A stretch of DNA of 64,000 bases from Metallyticus violacea (taxonomy: Eukaryota > Arthropoda > Insecta > Mantodea > Metallyticidae). This document shows positions 33,544-46,121 of this stretch, one piece after another. The stretch is from assembly GCA_030762175.1 (NCBI GenBank), contig CM060833.1, positions 160,987,501 to 161,051,500 of the forward strand, read 5' to 3'. The first letter of the stretch is position 1. Every line of letters begins with the position of its first letter. The position numbers and the translations under genes are program-made. The notes under the pieces were generated by a model, which saw only the letters and a list, made by a program, of their open reading frames with translations, searched no databases and was not told the origin of the DNA.

Positions 33544-35206
33544 CTTTTCTTCTTATGACGTCATATAGTGGCATAATCTGAAGGGGGAAAAAATGCCCAT
33601 GTACAGTGGTGTAAGTGCAAAAAAAAGCAGAGGTGGTATTTTTCTGGGCAATATTTTATACAGGCATACCTTACTCAAGGAAACATATCAAAATATGTTC
33701 ATACCTTAGAAATACAATAAAATTATATTTTATAATATGTAAGGCAATTGAATAAAAAATTTAAACACATTTTGATTTAATTTAACTCACCATTTCAACT
33801 AAAATCTGTAACAGTTCCCAATCATTCCTGAAAGTGCATCCTGTGAGGTTTTCCTCTTCATACATCTGTTATCATCTGAACTCTGGCAACCCTTATCTAG
33901 CTATAACTTTACCTACTGTTCAGGCTTAAACTGTTGCATAAGAGGTTCTATTAGCTTCAAGAAGTGCAAGTTGCTTACCATTAAACCTAAAGCCAATTTC
34001 TTATATATGTCAGAATAATGTTCTTTCCCCTAATAATTTTATACAATTGATTTCAGTCATTTCCAAAACAACATCAACTGTAAGCCCTAGGTAGTGGTTA
34101 GACAGTACCATACAGAATACGTAAGAAATTCCTCTAGTAACTTTGCAGCAACACAGAAACACAGTGTAGCATGTTTGAAGCTCCATTGCATGCAAACAAA
34201 ATTAGATTAGTAGCTATTGTTCAATATAGTTACAGCAAAACACAAAACAGTTTTTAATGAATTGTAAATGAAATTGGAGGTTGCATTCTCAAGTTCCATA
34301 AATTAAAAAAAAAATCTTCTGACTAGTACCTAGGAAAATAACTGCAAGATGACCACTGCTATTTTGTGCTTAAATATGGTTGACTCATCTTTTCTGAGAC
34401 CAAATTAAAAAAAAAAATTCACAATTTTATTTATAAAGGCTTTATGCATTTCATATATTATAAAGATTGCTCTTATCAGCAAATCAGATTGCAATATCAG
34501 GACATCAATACAATTAGCCTTTTGCACATCATCGCAAAATAGCAAATCTGAAATAGCTTTTTAATTTGGCTATATTATATACTGCAAAAAACTTTCCCAT
34601 AAGTGACTTCTTGTTTGTAAGTTACTTCGATTATCTTATTTTTATTGGATTGTTCAAGAATTTTTAGGCTTTGAAAATGCATTGGAGGTCTTATGATCAA
34701 ATACTTTCTTGTTACTTGATTTTTTGGAACCAGTATTACCAAAAGCCTTCATGGAGAATGTAAACCATTCATTAGATAATTACATACTTTCCAACTTAAA
34801 TATACCTAATGTTCCACTGTCATTGATGCAAACTATGCATCATAACTCACATTTTTGTATGTTAACCAAGGATGTTTCTTAAATTTTGCTTGCTACTGTA
34901 ACTGGTTTAAGTATGTAGGTAAAGGTTGTGGTGGTTGTGGCTTCTGGGAAAATTGTTGTAGCTCCTGGATTGTAGAAAAAAGAAGGCCTAGATGCCTCTG
35001 ATACAACTGATGATATTGTATAATCTTTTTTGTTTTCTTTCACACTTTTGTCATTTTCATCATCAGAAAATTTGCATTTTCTACTAATTGTTATGAACTT
35101 ATTCTGTACTTCTCAAAATATTCTGAAAAATAAGGAAATCATTTCTTTATTCCTGCACAAAATATGGATCATATATTACCATAAATTATACCACTTTAGT
35201 TAAATC
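33544..35206. other. Unassigned AT-rich intergenic DNA
   Basis: Nothing recognised. Confidence 0.4.
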
Positions 35207-35306
35207 CTTTCCCAATATATCATTTCATCTCATATATCATCAGTGTTCACCGCCTGTAGTGCCTCTGTAGCAAAAACAGGCGTTAAACACTATTTTAAAA
35301 AAACAC
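35207..35306 (+). repeat. SINE-B 3' fragment
   Basis: TCCCAATATATCATTTCATC, then CATCAGTGTTCACCGCCTGTAGTGCCTC, AAAACAGGCGTTAAACACTA and an A-tail: the last 100 bp of the family at 46122-46409, consistent with LINE-type 5' truncation. Confidence 0.75.
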
Positions 35307-35933
35307 CTTAGTTTATTATATATGTACCATTCTTAAGCATCAACAGATAAATAAAATATTTTTTAATGAAAATATAAAATACCCTATAACTTTAAACAAC
35401 TTACAAATGTTTCAGTTTTCTTCTTATGAATTGGAAGAATAGTAAGCACTCATGGTAAGCTAACAATGCTAAAAAGGCACAAAACCTAATTACTGGAATG
35501 GACAATCTCCCATCATACTCAGTATTCAGACTCTATCCAATCAATAAATGGCATGCATGCATCTAGTGTTACTAATGGTAGATAAATGCCTCTTGCATAT
35601 CTGTTACCAATCAGGGTTGGAAATTCTGCCAACTTTTGCAGTTTTAACTCCAATAACATATTGGGATTTTTGTAATTCAGCTGCATAATGCACCTAGAAT
35701 TATAAAAGGAGACAATTTCAGATCCTAAAATGATAACTAGCTTTATTTGTAGTCCAATTATAGCAATAAATGTATAATAAGTAATAATGGCACCAATCAC
35801 AATGAACTTTATTGGTAGTATGCCATTAGTCACTAATTATCAGTAGGGTATTGGAAGCTGGCACAAACCTGCACACTTTGAACACTTTTATGGGCTAACC
35901 AATAGTTTATATCTATTATAATAATGCAAAGTA

Positions 35934-37317
35934 CAAGGTGACCAATGGAATATGATAATTTTCAGAAACTTAGTGTGGGAAACACTATAGAATTAAATAA
36001 AAAACTTTTTCAAGGAACAAGTAGCACAATGCAATTTATTAATTTGAACTTATTTATTAAAAATCACAAGTGATCAAATGGAATATGACTGTTTTCAGAA
36101 CACTGCCATTTCTAGCAATTTTCATTACATTTACAGTAATGGTTGCTATGTTACCTTCCAAACTTGCAATTTATTCTTTCCATTTAGTAACAACAGTATG
36201 GATAATTGAATGGTTGAAAAAATGTGTATTCACTGTTACAAGATTTATTGGATCTAAGTCAATCTCCTATGTTCAGAGAATATTTAGAATAAAATAAAAT
36301 ATGCCACATCATGGGAAAATTCCATCCTGTAACACCATTCTGCAATGGGTGATAAATTCAATGTCAAAGGCAGTGTTCATGATAAATTTGTTGGTAGTGT
36401 GTTCAGAGTATGTATGCCTGAAAAAGTTGCAAGAGTAAAAGAAGCAGTGGTTAGAAGTAAAATTTCTCTGCTAGGCATCATTCAATTGCTTTGAATCTGT
36501 TGTGATCAAGCATTCCCTGTATCCTTCACAAAAACCTAAAATTCAATCCATACAAAATTCAAATTTTGCATCATCTTAAAGACACTGATAAACCTGCTCA
36601 ATTGGCATTTTGTAGGAGTTCCTTGCAATGTTAGGTGGCATCCAGATATTCTGAACAAACTGATTATATCAGACAAGACTCATTTCCATCTGTCTTGATT
36701 TGTAAATAAACAGAACTTTCATTACTGGAGTGATGAACAACCATTGCATTCATCTGTAATTGGAATCATCGGTCCATACTTTTTTGAAGAAATAAACCAT
36801 ACTATGACCATCAGGACAGCAATATACAGAAATGCTACCAATACTGAAAACTTTCAGATAGATGATAATGGTGAAACTGAGTTTTAGTTCCAGCAAAATG
36901 GTGCCACTGTTCACATCACTCATAAAACAATGAACACTCTGCTGGTCCTGTTTCCTGCATGTACAATGTCTTATTTTGCTAATGTTGCTTGTCCAGCACA
37001 ATCTCCAGATCTGATGACTGCAGACTGCTTTTGGTGGGGATACTAGAAAAGTAAAGTGCATGTGACAAGCCACAGACCATTGTACAGTTAAAAGAAAACA
37101 TAACTTGTTAAATTAGGAACATGTTCATGTTTTATTGCAGTGATTTATCGTGAACTGAAGAACTGATTGCTTTTAAAAAAAATGTGATTTTTAAAAATAA
37201 ATTCAGATAAATAAATTGCATTGTGTACTTGTTCCTTAAAAAAGTATTTTTATTTAATTCTATACGAGTGTCACACAAGAAGGTTCTGAAAACCATTATA
37301 TTCCAATGGATCGCCTG
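35934..37317 (+). mobile_element. Mariner-type transposon with long inverted repeats, complete ends, dead transposase
   Basis: Terminal arms of about 135 bp (35934-36069, 37183-37317) begin CAAGGTGACCAATGGAATAT and, on the complement, CAGGCGATCCATTGGAATAT; TA lies on both outer sides (35932-35933, 37318-37319). The + strand inside reads ...KVARVKEAVVRSKISLLGII, DKTHFHLS-stop-FVNKQNFHYWSDEQPLH, IIGPYFFEE, FQQNGATVHITHKTMNTLLV and CPAQSPDLMTADCFWWGY. These include the D-x-x-H-F-x-L first-aspartate region, the Q-Q-D-G-A-T second-aspartate region (here Q-Q-N-G, so D is lost) and the S-P-D-L third-aspartate region. Multiple stops. Confidence 0.85.
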
Positions 37318-37699
37318 TACAAAACAGAGGTATTTTATATTTTTCCTCTTTGCTTTTAAGTTTTATCACAAACAGTAATTTTGCCCAATGCAAGGGGTAT
37401 TTATGATCCCTGATGTATCATATTTTCTCAGAACTAAAATGTAACAATTTTATAACAAAAACATCATACTTTAAAAGTTATATTAATTCCAGAACACAGT
37501 TAAATGTGCCTACTACAGTCTTTGCTTTTCCTTCACATTTCTCTTGACTTTAAACGTGGATCAGGCCTCACCACAAAATGTTCAAACGACACCCTTTCTG
37601 TTTCCTCATCTACTTCTTTCAAGCTTCAGTCTTTTGAGTTCCTACATAACAGCCTGAACTTTATTTTTCAACATACCAAGATTCGAAGTAGATGTTAAT

Positions 37700-39260
37700 A
37701 CAAGTGTGGTAGTGCTTTATTTTCTTATTTTGGGTATTTTAAGGACAACTTTGGCAGAGGGGCAATGTTATATAAGCTGATGCAGGATTTTCCAATATTA
37801 TTATTTTTTATTTCTCCTGCTTCTGATTCACCAGGTGCATGAGCAATGGACACTTCATCTGAAGGAAACCTTGAAGGTTCCCACTCCTTTTCTGAATCTT
37901 TTGAAATTTTGGGGGATTTGGATTTTCGCTTCTGCTTGTTTTATTCTGCAGAAAATTGATTCCTAACACACCAGCTAGTGGTTGCTCTGGTTGATTAGTT
38001 CATACAGTTTTATCTATTTGTTCTAATTGGAGACCATCCTCACTTTTATTCTGTTACTCTGGAAATTTTGCAACCGTATATTCACCCTTCTGGCAAACCT
38101 GATACTTGTGACAGTAAATACATCTATTCTGGAAAAAATTCACAGTTATATGGCCAATAGAGCATTGTTCATTTTTGCAGCTTTCCAGTGTGCAAAATCA
38201 AAGAGCTGCAACACTTTTGCAGTCATATAGCTCTTCCCAGATGATTCCACAACCACTTACAACAGTTCTGTATAAAATATGGGAGATGGGAGACCCAAAA
38301 AGAGAGATACATCAAGGTATTGCATGCAATGGGTGGTGGGCAGAAGCAAATATGCTATTAGTGCATTATCTCTGTAAACTGCATTGCAGTGGCATGTATG
38401 TTCATCAATAACATCATCTTATTTTTAATTAAGAATTTGACAAAAGAATGAAATTTCTTGAAATATCTGACAAACAATTGTGAGTTGATTCAGCCTTTTT
38501 CCTGTCTAATAACTAATGTTATGGGAAGTGTTCCCATGAATGATTCTGGATTCATCCCCATTCTTGGTACATCATAGGTACAAACTGTCCACCTGCACTC
38601 ATCCCTATTATACATTGGTTCTTGTTCAGTACCTATACTAGCTCCCACATGTTTTTTTTTATCTTTCTGGACTAAAATTTTTGTGATTGATACGGTTTGA
38701 ATTTTGTTCTCATCATTAAAAATATGTGATGGAGCAAAAGCATGTTTTTATAGTTTTTGTTTATACAAGTCAAAAAAATCTGTTGACTTGTGTTTTATTG
38801 AAAGAATGAGCTCTCACAAAATTGCCTCATGTTTTCTTAAGGACAACTGTGCCTAATACCTACACATGAAACCAACCGTAACCTGCATAGGTAATTTGAT
38901 CATTAAACTTAAGTGGAATACTATTTTTCACATCCAAATCAAATGCTAGCCTACAAACATTCTTGGTGAGACCATAAAACCTTGCTTCCATGTCAAGCAA
39001 ATATTGAATCGACACTTCTTTGAATTCCTAATTCAAGTTCTGCGGTCTCCCTAAAATTTTCAAATGACCAGTGGCATTCTTGTTTATGTCTTTTACCCAT
39101 CTTTTCAGCACTATGACCAGAACCTGGTGTGCTTTATTTGCAGTTTTAAACCCTGCACCTTTTTTACATCTTTTATGGCTATAGACAAACTCTACTTTGA
39201 TCAATTCTATCTATTGATTTTCTGCTGGTAATTTGGACCATAAGCTAAAGCAATATAGCT
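37700..39260 (-). mobile_element. Pogo/Tigger-like transposase relic
   Basis: Minus-strand pieces in order: RWVKDINKNATGHLKILGRP (HTH), VSIQYLLDMEARFYGLTKNV, LAFDLDVKNSIPLKF, YAGYGWFHV (DNA-binding CENP-B-type half); GMNPESFMGTLPI; LFVRYFKKFHSFVKFLIKNK, M-L-L-M-N-I-H (DDE second block, where L-L-D-N-H-x-S-H is expected); CKWLWNHLGRAI and CSSLILHTGKLQK (C-terminal block). Many stops and frameshifts. Inverted repeats were not found. Known family: Tc1/mariner superfamily, pogo branch. Confidence 0.75.
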
Positions 39261-39681
39261 AGACATTAGCACCATAAATAGCTAAATCCTTAGGAGCAAT
39301 ATGATCCTTGGATCATAATCTCCGTCACTGTAGGGATCATTTTGCCTCACAACATATGCAGAAAGAAACAAACCTCCTCTTTATAAAAAGATAAGCTAAC
39401 ATTTGTAAATGTTTATATGATTAATGATATAACATGCAGTTCATCGTTTTCAAACCCCAGAATTCAGTTATTACTCTATGCCAGCATTGCCAATTCCTTT
39501 CCTGTGAAGATCCGTAGATGAGTTCTGAAAAATCTGTATATAGGATATAAAAATTTGTAGATTTTAACATGTCGCAAAAAATTTTAACTATGGTTTAAGA
39601 AAGAGCTGAGATCGCAATATTTTTAAATGTGGTTAAGGGAGTCAATGTAGGGACAGAAGATGTGGCATATAAAAATGTGGT

Positions 39682-39804
39682 ATTATATGATATATGTTTA
39701 CGGAATTTGGGAATCCACACAGTGAAACTTTTGTTAATCTTATTTTGATGTGACGACATGATTTTTAGTGTTTTACTTTAAATCAAAATAAGATTATATG
39801 ATAT
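39682..39804. mobile_element. Miniature PLE-derived unit, 99 bp plus 12-bp target duplication
   Basis: The body (39694-39792) has the outer tail ATGTTTACGGAATTTGGGAA, then AATCTTATTTTGAT, directly joined to GTGACGACATGATTTTTAGT and the arm ending ATCAAAATAAG. It is bounded by ATTATATGATAT on both sides (39682-39693, 39793-39804). Both outer borders are those of the 14858-15219 unit (in reverse orientation), but the hammerhead part is missing and the inverted arm is reduced to about 14 bp. Confidence 0.75.
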
Positions 39805-39899
39805 GTTTGCAGGTAGGTATCAAGAACAAGAGTAACATTTAGTAGGTAATTCAGGCAAATTGGTGTGTGGCATAGGCCTATCCATTCGCATTGCACCAT

Positions 39900-41440
39900 T
39901 GCTGTCAATTGTTAGTAGTATCTAATATTATATTCATTGCATTTGGAACATTTTAAAATGAGAATTCAGGGTTACAAATCTTAAAAAACAAACTTTAATA
40001 CTAACTGAAAACCAATTGTACAAAAACATTATTATATTACCAGAATAATTAAACAGTGTCATGCCATTACATGGCCTGCATATCTATACATCCCCACTTT
40101 CATCACTGCTACCTTCTTGTTTGTGATCATAGAATTTCCTGCTTTTATTAGTGTCATTATGTATCTTGAACAGAAAAATTGTAACAATATGTTAATTTAT
40201 AAACATTCTTTTTATCTATAAAACTACCACAAGACTACTTGTTGATATCCTGTTTATAATTTTAGTTTTGTTTAAATTAATTGTAGAAAACACTCTTGCT
40301 ACTGTAGCACTGCTATGTGGCAAAATATTTACATGATCCAAACTTTAAGTATTGGAGGAAGCAATGGTTTTCCAAGGCCGTTTTTCAATTGAACTGAAGG
40401 CCATTGAATTCCAATAATCATCAAAATTACATAGATTTTGAATCTACATCTAACTCAGTGTTCATTAAGAGCCTCCACTCTACATCAATGCTGTTATAGT
40501 CATTTTTTCCTCTAGTATTAGGAAAGCAAATTGCTAACTGAACAATTCACTTATATTTTCTTTTACAAATATTTTCAGTTTACAATTGCCAAATGTTTCA
40601 ATTCTTTCTTGCAAACTGAAAATGGGAAAAGGCTTTATAAATATTTGCAAAACAATTTTATAAACTGCTTCTACCTTTTTATATAACAAAAAAACATTTG
40701 AATTATTCAGACTGCATGTCCTGATTAGTCTGTTGCATAAAGAAGCCTGAAGTCTAAAAATAACAGATACATTTTGTTGAATACATTTTTCATTGTAAAC
40801 AAAATTAAGGCAGCATTTTCAGAATTACTTTCACTGACCTCTGAAGTGAAAAATAACATTAAAAGACTGTGCTACTCTACCACTCTCTTCACTACAAATA
40901 TTAAAGATAGCCATCTGGTTTGGCAGGGATGTAACAACTTATGGGGTTCAACATTACAAAATACTTGAAATTCTTTGAACTCAGCATACCTTTTAGAACT
41001 ATACCCAAAAAATGTAATATTTTCTCATTAGTGATTCAGTACTTTCAGTTAAATTTTTACATGCATAGAAAGCACAGAGTACAAATGAGTAACAGACACA
41101 TTTAAACACAAACAGGTGTAGAATTTCAGACTTAAGTTGGGTGCTCAATGAATTGTTACTCCCTATCATTACATTTGCATCATCTGCCACAAATTCTACT
41201 AAATTTTCAAAATTTGGGATATTACATTGTACAAATGCATTTTTAATTAACCGAAAAGTTGTTTATGTCTTCCCATCTGCAATGAGTATTAAAGTTAAGA
41301 ACTCATCTTTAACAAAATCATTTTCTTTCAGTCTAATTATCTAAGCTAAATATTTTGTGATACCTTTATCAGTTGACTCATCAATGATAAGAGAAAACTG
41401 TGCTTTTCTTATGATTTCTACTCCTACAATACTTCAGGCA
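39900..41440 (-). mobile_element. hAT-type transposase relic
   Basis: The minus strand reads AQFSLIIDESTDKGITKYLA (first catalytic D in I-D-E-S-T-D), NIPNFENLVEFVADDANVMI, GSNNSLSTQLKSEILHLFVF, KCVCYSFVLCAFYACKNL (C-x-C-H-type block, where H is now Y), FIKPFPIF, and near 40290 HVNILPHSSATVARVFSTIN, LNKTKIINRISTSSLV, the hATC dimerisation region with S-S-A-x-x-E/A-R-x-F-S. Stops break it; no ends identified. Confidence 0.8.
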
Positions 41441-41444
41441 TTGT

Positions 41445-43150
41445 CTCTTCTCTTACCTGATAATCGGCGCTAAATGTCCTCTATGAGTTGGAACCATTTG
41501 TACTGTATTCTGGAACTCAAATGGCATCTGGGAACAGCTGGAGGCTATTGTTGAATTCCTTAAACATCATGCTATGCTCTTGCTAGGATCTTCAATAAAT
41601 GACTTAGATTTCGCTACTTTCCATGGAAGCATCCTGAAGCCTGGGAAGGATCCAGTCTTCCTACAAAACCACTGAATCACAGCTTTCTACCAGTGACCAA
41701 AAGTCTATGAAAAATTGCTCCTTCATCGTCTCCTCCCACTTTTGAAGAACCTTGGATATCTGCCTGAGCACCAATCTGGGGTTCACCAAGGACATTCCAC
41801 CATCCATCAGGTACTGTGTGATCGAGCGGGCTTTCTTGTGTTTCCAAGAGAAATGCAAGATGGCCACTGTTCATGTAAAAAGCCTTCTCCACAACATGGC
41901 ATGATGGTCTTGTATTCAAACTAATCACAGCCACCCACCCGTATACCTTGCTGTTAAAGAGCTACCTGAAGAATGGCTATTTCAAAGTAAAAGTAAAGGA
42001 CAAACTCTCAACTGAAAGACTGATAAGGACAGGCATGCCTGAGACCAGTGTCCTCTCCCCGACACTCTTTTCGGTCTTTCTGTCGTACTTTCCTAAGGAA
42101 CCAAGTGCTGCATTATTTCCATAAACCGACGATTTTATCCTGCTATCACAGAACCGCAACATCCACTAATGCACATCTCCTCTGTGATGCCATCTTCACT
42201 CAAGAAATGGTGCAAGATGTGACGCATGGCTATAATTAGTTATCCTATTACTAATAATACAGAATATTCATATATCAATTCACTACATAAAATACTAAAT
42301 ATCATATACACAAAATCTAAATTTGCTACACTAATTTCTACCAAAATAGTACATTATTAATACTCTTCATAAAAAAAATAGTAAATGCTGAGAAGATGCA
42401 GCCAAGAAGAGGAGCAACTCGAGCTCTCTTCATTGGGTCTCCTCTGCCAAATACTTAGGGATTCTTCTGGACCCATCACATATCTTTCAGCCTCTTGTGG
42501 AACACCAGACATAAAGTCATCGGTTCCTTATTTAACATTTTCCAAAGCAATATAATGCTCAAGATGCTTTCCCTCCCACCCCCTTCCCCATGCAACTACA
42601 AACATCCCCTACATAATGACCAGAACTGGCCTTTTTAGGTTGATGTAGTTATACATCCTAACCAGTTGTTAAGCTCCCTTGGGCATTATTATGAATGAGT
42701 ACCTTATAGATATCCCTCATTCAGGCTGCCAAGCCTGTCTGATCCAGGAGAAACTCTCAACCCTCCAAACTGTCAAGAATGACAGTTCCCATCATGCTCT
42801 AATGAGTTCAGCCACTATGGTGTTGGAACCTTAGTATATGGGCCATTGTCATGAGCTACCTACAGTGCCAAAGCAAGATTCCTGCAGTTAAACTGAAGAA
42901 GGCAGAAATAATGGTTCAATACCTTATAAATGGGGAACAGTAATTGTGTTAGTCTCTTATCCAATAGTACTACTGCTATATATAGGAATAGCAGTCATGT
43001 AGGAATGAGAACTGTGTATTCTTGCCACATCAATTTCCATATAAAAATCCCAAAATATAATAGCCAATGTACTTTATCCATCCTATCGCACCTGGCAAGT
43101 TATGCAGTAACACGGCTAGGTCATACCCCATCAGGGCAAACCATATCAAT
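41445..43150 (+). mobile_element. Jockey-type LINE remnant with internal deletion
   Basis: About 41465-41620: TVFWNSNGIWEQLEAIVEFL, KHHAMLLL (start of the endonuclease, where W-N-A-N-G-I is expected). It jumps within 30 bp to ILKPGKDPVFLQNH, YEKLLLHRLLPLLKNLGYLP, EHQSGVHQGHSTIHQVL (RT finger/palm). About 42020-42140: TGMPETSVLSPTLFSVFLS and T-D-D-F-I-L-L (where Y-A-D-D is expected; the tyrosine and alanine are lost). Loss of most of the endonuclease and linker therefore joins two distant domains. Downstream to 43150 the frame is scrambled. Confidence 0.75.
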
Positions 43151-44432
43151 CTGACCTAAGTCTAGTTAAATAAATGGGCTTAAGGCAATGAAACCATTCA
43201 CATTGTGTTCACAAATGTGTGTTCTTAATGTTTCTCAGTTTTTTTTTTTTTTATTCCTTTTATTGCTCATTTTATTGATTCTTTCAATATTGCAACTTCA
43301 TGTCATTCAACAACTCGTATATTGCAACTTGTTGCATTTTATTTTCTAAAAAAAAAAAAAAAAAAATCTCCTTTAGTATACAGTTATATCAAGAAAATTG
43401 TTTTAAACATTTACTCTTAATAGTGTGATCTATGACCTGTGTGAATTAATGTATTAGGTTTCCTTCTGTCCTGTATAAGGCAGGCTTTAGGCTGTTACAG
43501 CCCTTCCATGAATTCTTCAGAGTTGATATCAACACTTGCTTCCACAAAAATGAACTGGTAGATACAGCACTTTTACTTTTTTGCTGCTGTGAAAGCTTGC
43601 TCCATGTACACATTTTCATAATATGGAAATTATAAAATGTAATTTATTTTATCATAAAAAATTAATGAAAACATTGCTTAGGTGTGATTTGGCAGTCAAA
43701 TCATATGTTTCTTATTGATTTAACTACAGTTTATAAAATAAGCCAAGAAAATCATTGAAAATAATATCACTTAAAAAATAGTTCTGCAAAATGTGTGCAC
43801 AATAATTTAACAGTAGGTAAGGAATTATGATTTTGGATGAACACAGTGATTTGTTTTGCAATATTTAAAAATTTATAATCAGACAAAAGCTACATAACAT
43901 ATAATTGGTAGATAAATGAACTTAGAAGGCTGTAAATAATATTTCAGCTAATATTTCTGTGATGGAAATATGAAAATATATTTACAAATGATTGCTGGTA
44001 AAAGTTGCCAAAGGTAGCTCTTGTACTACAAGATTGAAATGTAACAGTATTATTGAAGTCTTCTTTGCTGATAACAGGTTTCTCTTAGCAGACTGGTATA
44101 TCAGTCATATCCAAATTGCTCTTCTCAAGGTTGTTATAGCAGAAGAAGGAAAGGAGGAAAAGAAAATTGTAATAATTAAAAGGAATATGATAAGTTTAAG
44201 AAAGAAAAAAGAAAGGATATGCAAAAGTGACAAAATTTTCTGGTATAAAGAAGCAGAAAATTGGCTTTATCATGTGTCTTAGATAGCTACCATGGGTACA
44301 GCAGTCAGCTGATGTCCAGATACTAGTCTTGTTGCTTTGTAATCTCCTTGTTTATTATGCACTCATACAAGTTTGAATAATTAAAGTGTGCACATAATCT
44401 GATTTTTTATATTATATTGAGTTCTAGCCTGC
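43151..44432. other. Unassigned AT-rich DNA
   Basis: It has a T-run (43240) and an A-run (43349), and a 96-codon open frame at 43992-44282 with no motif I recognise. Confidence 0.4.
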
Positions 44433-45496
44433 ATTATAGCACCTGACGTTACAAGCAGACTGAAAGCACTAGTGCTCCTCTTGCTGCTGCCTGAGAGACA
44501 GCAGAGGGTGCCAAACTCCTCTGTCCCAAATGAAAGAATGGAACAGCAGGGATGCACAACTTGCAGATTCGGAAGATCCAATCCTTATCGAACGTGAAAG
44601 AGATATATTTTCTGCAAGATAGTGATGAGGACTGTAAATGCAAATTAATTTGCAATAAATGTAATACATACTTACGCAGATACTCTTGCAAGTGTGTCAA
44701 TTCGAGCATTAAATGGAATATGTGTAAACCATATACAGCATATGTCAATTTCAGGTCCGCAATTAACACTCTCTAGGACATTCTGAAGATATTAATGATT
44801 ATAATAGACACAGAAGATGTTTCTGGTCTCAGTGAAAAGGAAGAAATACTAGCCCAAGTGAACAAACAAGAAAGTTTCAACTGTCCTGTGCCCCTATAAG
44901 AACAAATGGAAAAAAGTGCTTCCCAGTTGCATTTCGGTGCCATTAAGGAAATTTCCACGACAAGAGAATTTGAAATTGTGAAGAAACATATGACATTCTT
45001 AAAGGCAACATTAGCAGCAGTATGCAACCAAAATGAACAAGTACCCATGCCCAAAACTATAGAAATGTCCCAAAAGAGGAAGATTATTCCACAGAGAATA
45101 CTCTTTGCTGTTAAACAAAATATCATTGCATTCCCCTTGCAAAACCTGAAATATTGCAAGGTAACATAATCACCTTTTCTTTACTGTAGAAAGTAGCAGA
45201 AACCTCATCTCATCCCATTCCACTTGCAGAAACTGATACAACAAAGACCAACATCTCCGTGCTTTTTTCCCAGCAAGATTTTACTGCAGCAACTGCCATT
45301 CAGGTATGAGGTAAGCAGTTCTGCCCTTCAACACACTTGTGACTGTTAGCATGACTAAAGACACAAGTGCATGAATAAGTTTGACTCTCTCTACTGTCAC
45401 TCGGGGCTGGCCAGCAGGTCAGGCATTACAGCAGCAAAGCAGCAAGAGGAGCACTAGTGCTTTCAGCCTTGCTTGTAACATCGAGTCATTATAGCA
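44433..45496 (+). mobile_element. Mutator-like (MULE) element with 9-bp target duplication
   Basis: The direct repeat ATTATAGCA (44433-44441, 45488-45496) encloses 1046 bp. Imperfect inverted ends share GTTACAAGC...CTGAAAGCACTAGTGCTCCT and complement; 9-bp duplications are the hallmark of the Mutator superfamily. The + strand encodes EEIYFLQDSDEDCKCKLICN (then CNTYLRRYSCKC), VNSSIKWNMCK and, one frame over, H-I-H-A-V: a SWIM-type C-x-C...C-x-H zinc site as found at the C terminus of MULE transposases. A further open frame, 44906-45169, holds GAIKEISTTREFEIVKKHM. The DDE core is missing, so this is a deletion derivative. Confidence 0.75.
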
Positions 45497-46111
45497 GATG
45501 TTTAAAATTGTATATGCCTGCATTCCAGTATTCCCAACTTTCGATAAAATTAGCATTAACAACCAAAAATTCTGGTTTCAATTTTCTTCCTTTTAACTTC
45601 TGTCCATATATTATCTTTCAGTTCATCTATAATGTAAGTATTATTTTTATAGATTGTAATTTTAGGACTCCCACAAATAATAGTCAGAGGTGGTAAGATC
45701 TGGGAAAAGAAATTATTCTGTGGCAGAATTTTGTTGCAAATATGCACATTGAATCTCATTATCAGATAATAATTGGCCAAAAATCTTTGTGAGTATTTTA
45801 ATGCAGTACCTCTCTAAATTTACAGTATATTGAAAGTTCATGCACTTTGTTATTTGTATTACAATTACTGCTAGGATTATCATATGAAGGGTACATGGGA
45901 AAAAGGGAATGTCACTATATGACAAAAAATTAAGTAATATTATCATCATGAGCACTATGGGCTGTAGTATCATTGGAAAATATGTCCAAAAAAAGAACAG
46001 CAAATGTCATTGAAATATAACACATTTTATAATTCATATACATGTGAAGAAGGAGAAATGTCAACATCAAACAATAGAAGAAAGGGAAATGTCATCCGAT
46101 GTATGTGGTAC
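45497..46111. other. Unassigned AT-rich DNA
   Basis: Nothing recognised between the MULE and the SINE. Confidence 0.4.
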
Positions 46112-46121
46112 AACTGGTTGT

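Noticed and set aside
36750..37073. 107-codon minus-strand ORF
   Set aside because: It is antisense to the mariner transposase relic, whose conserved motifs are on the + strand.
43992..44282. 96-codon ORF on the + strand
   Set aside because: Lysine-rich, no motif, no splice or promoter context; length is unremarkable for AT-rich DNA of this size.
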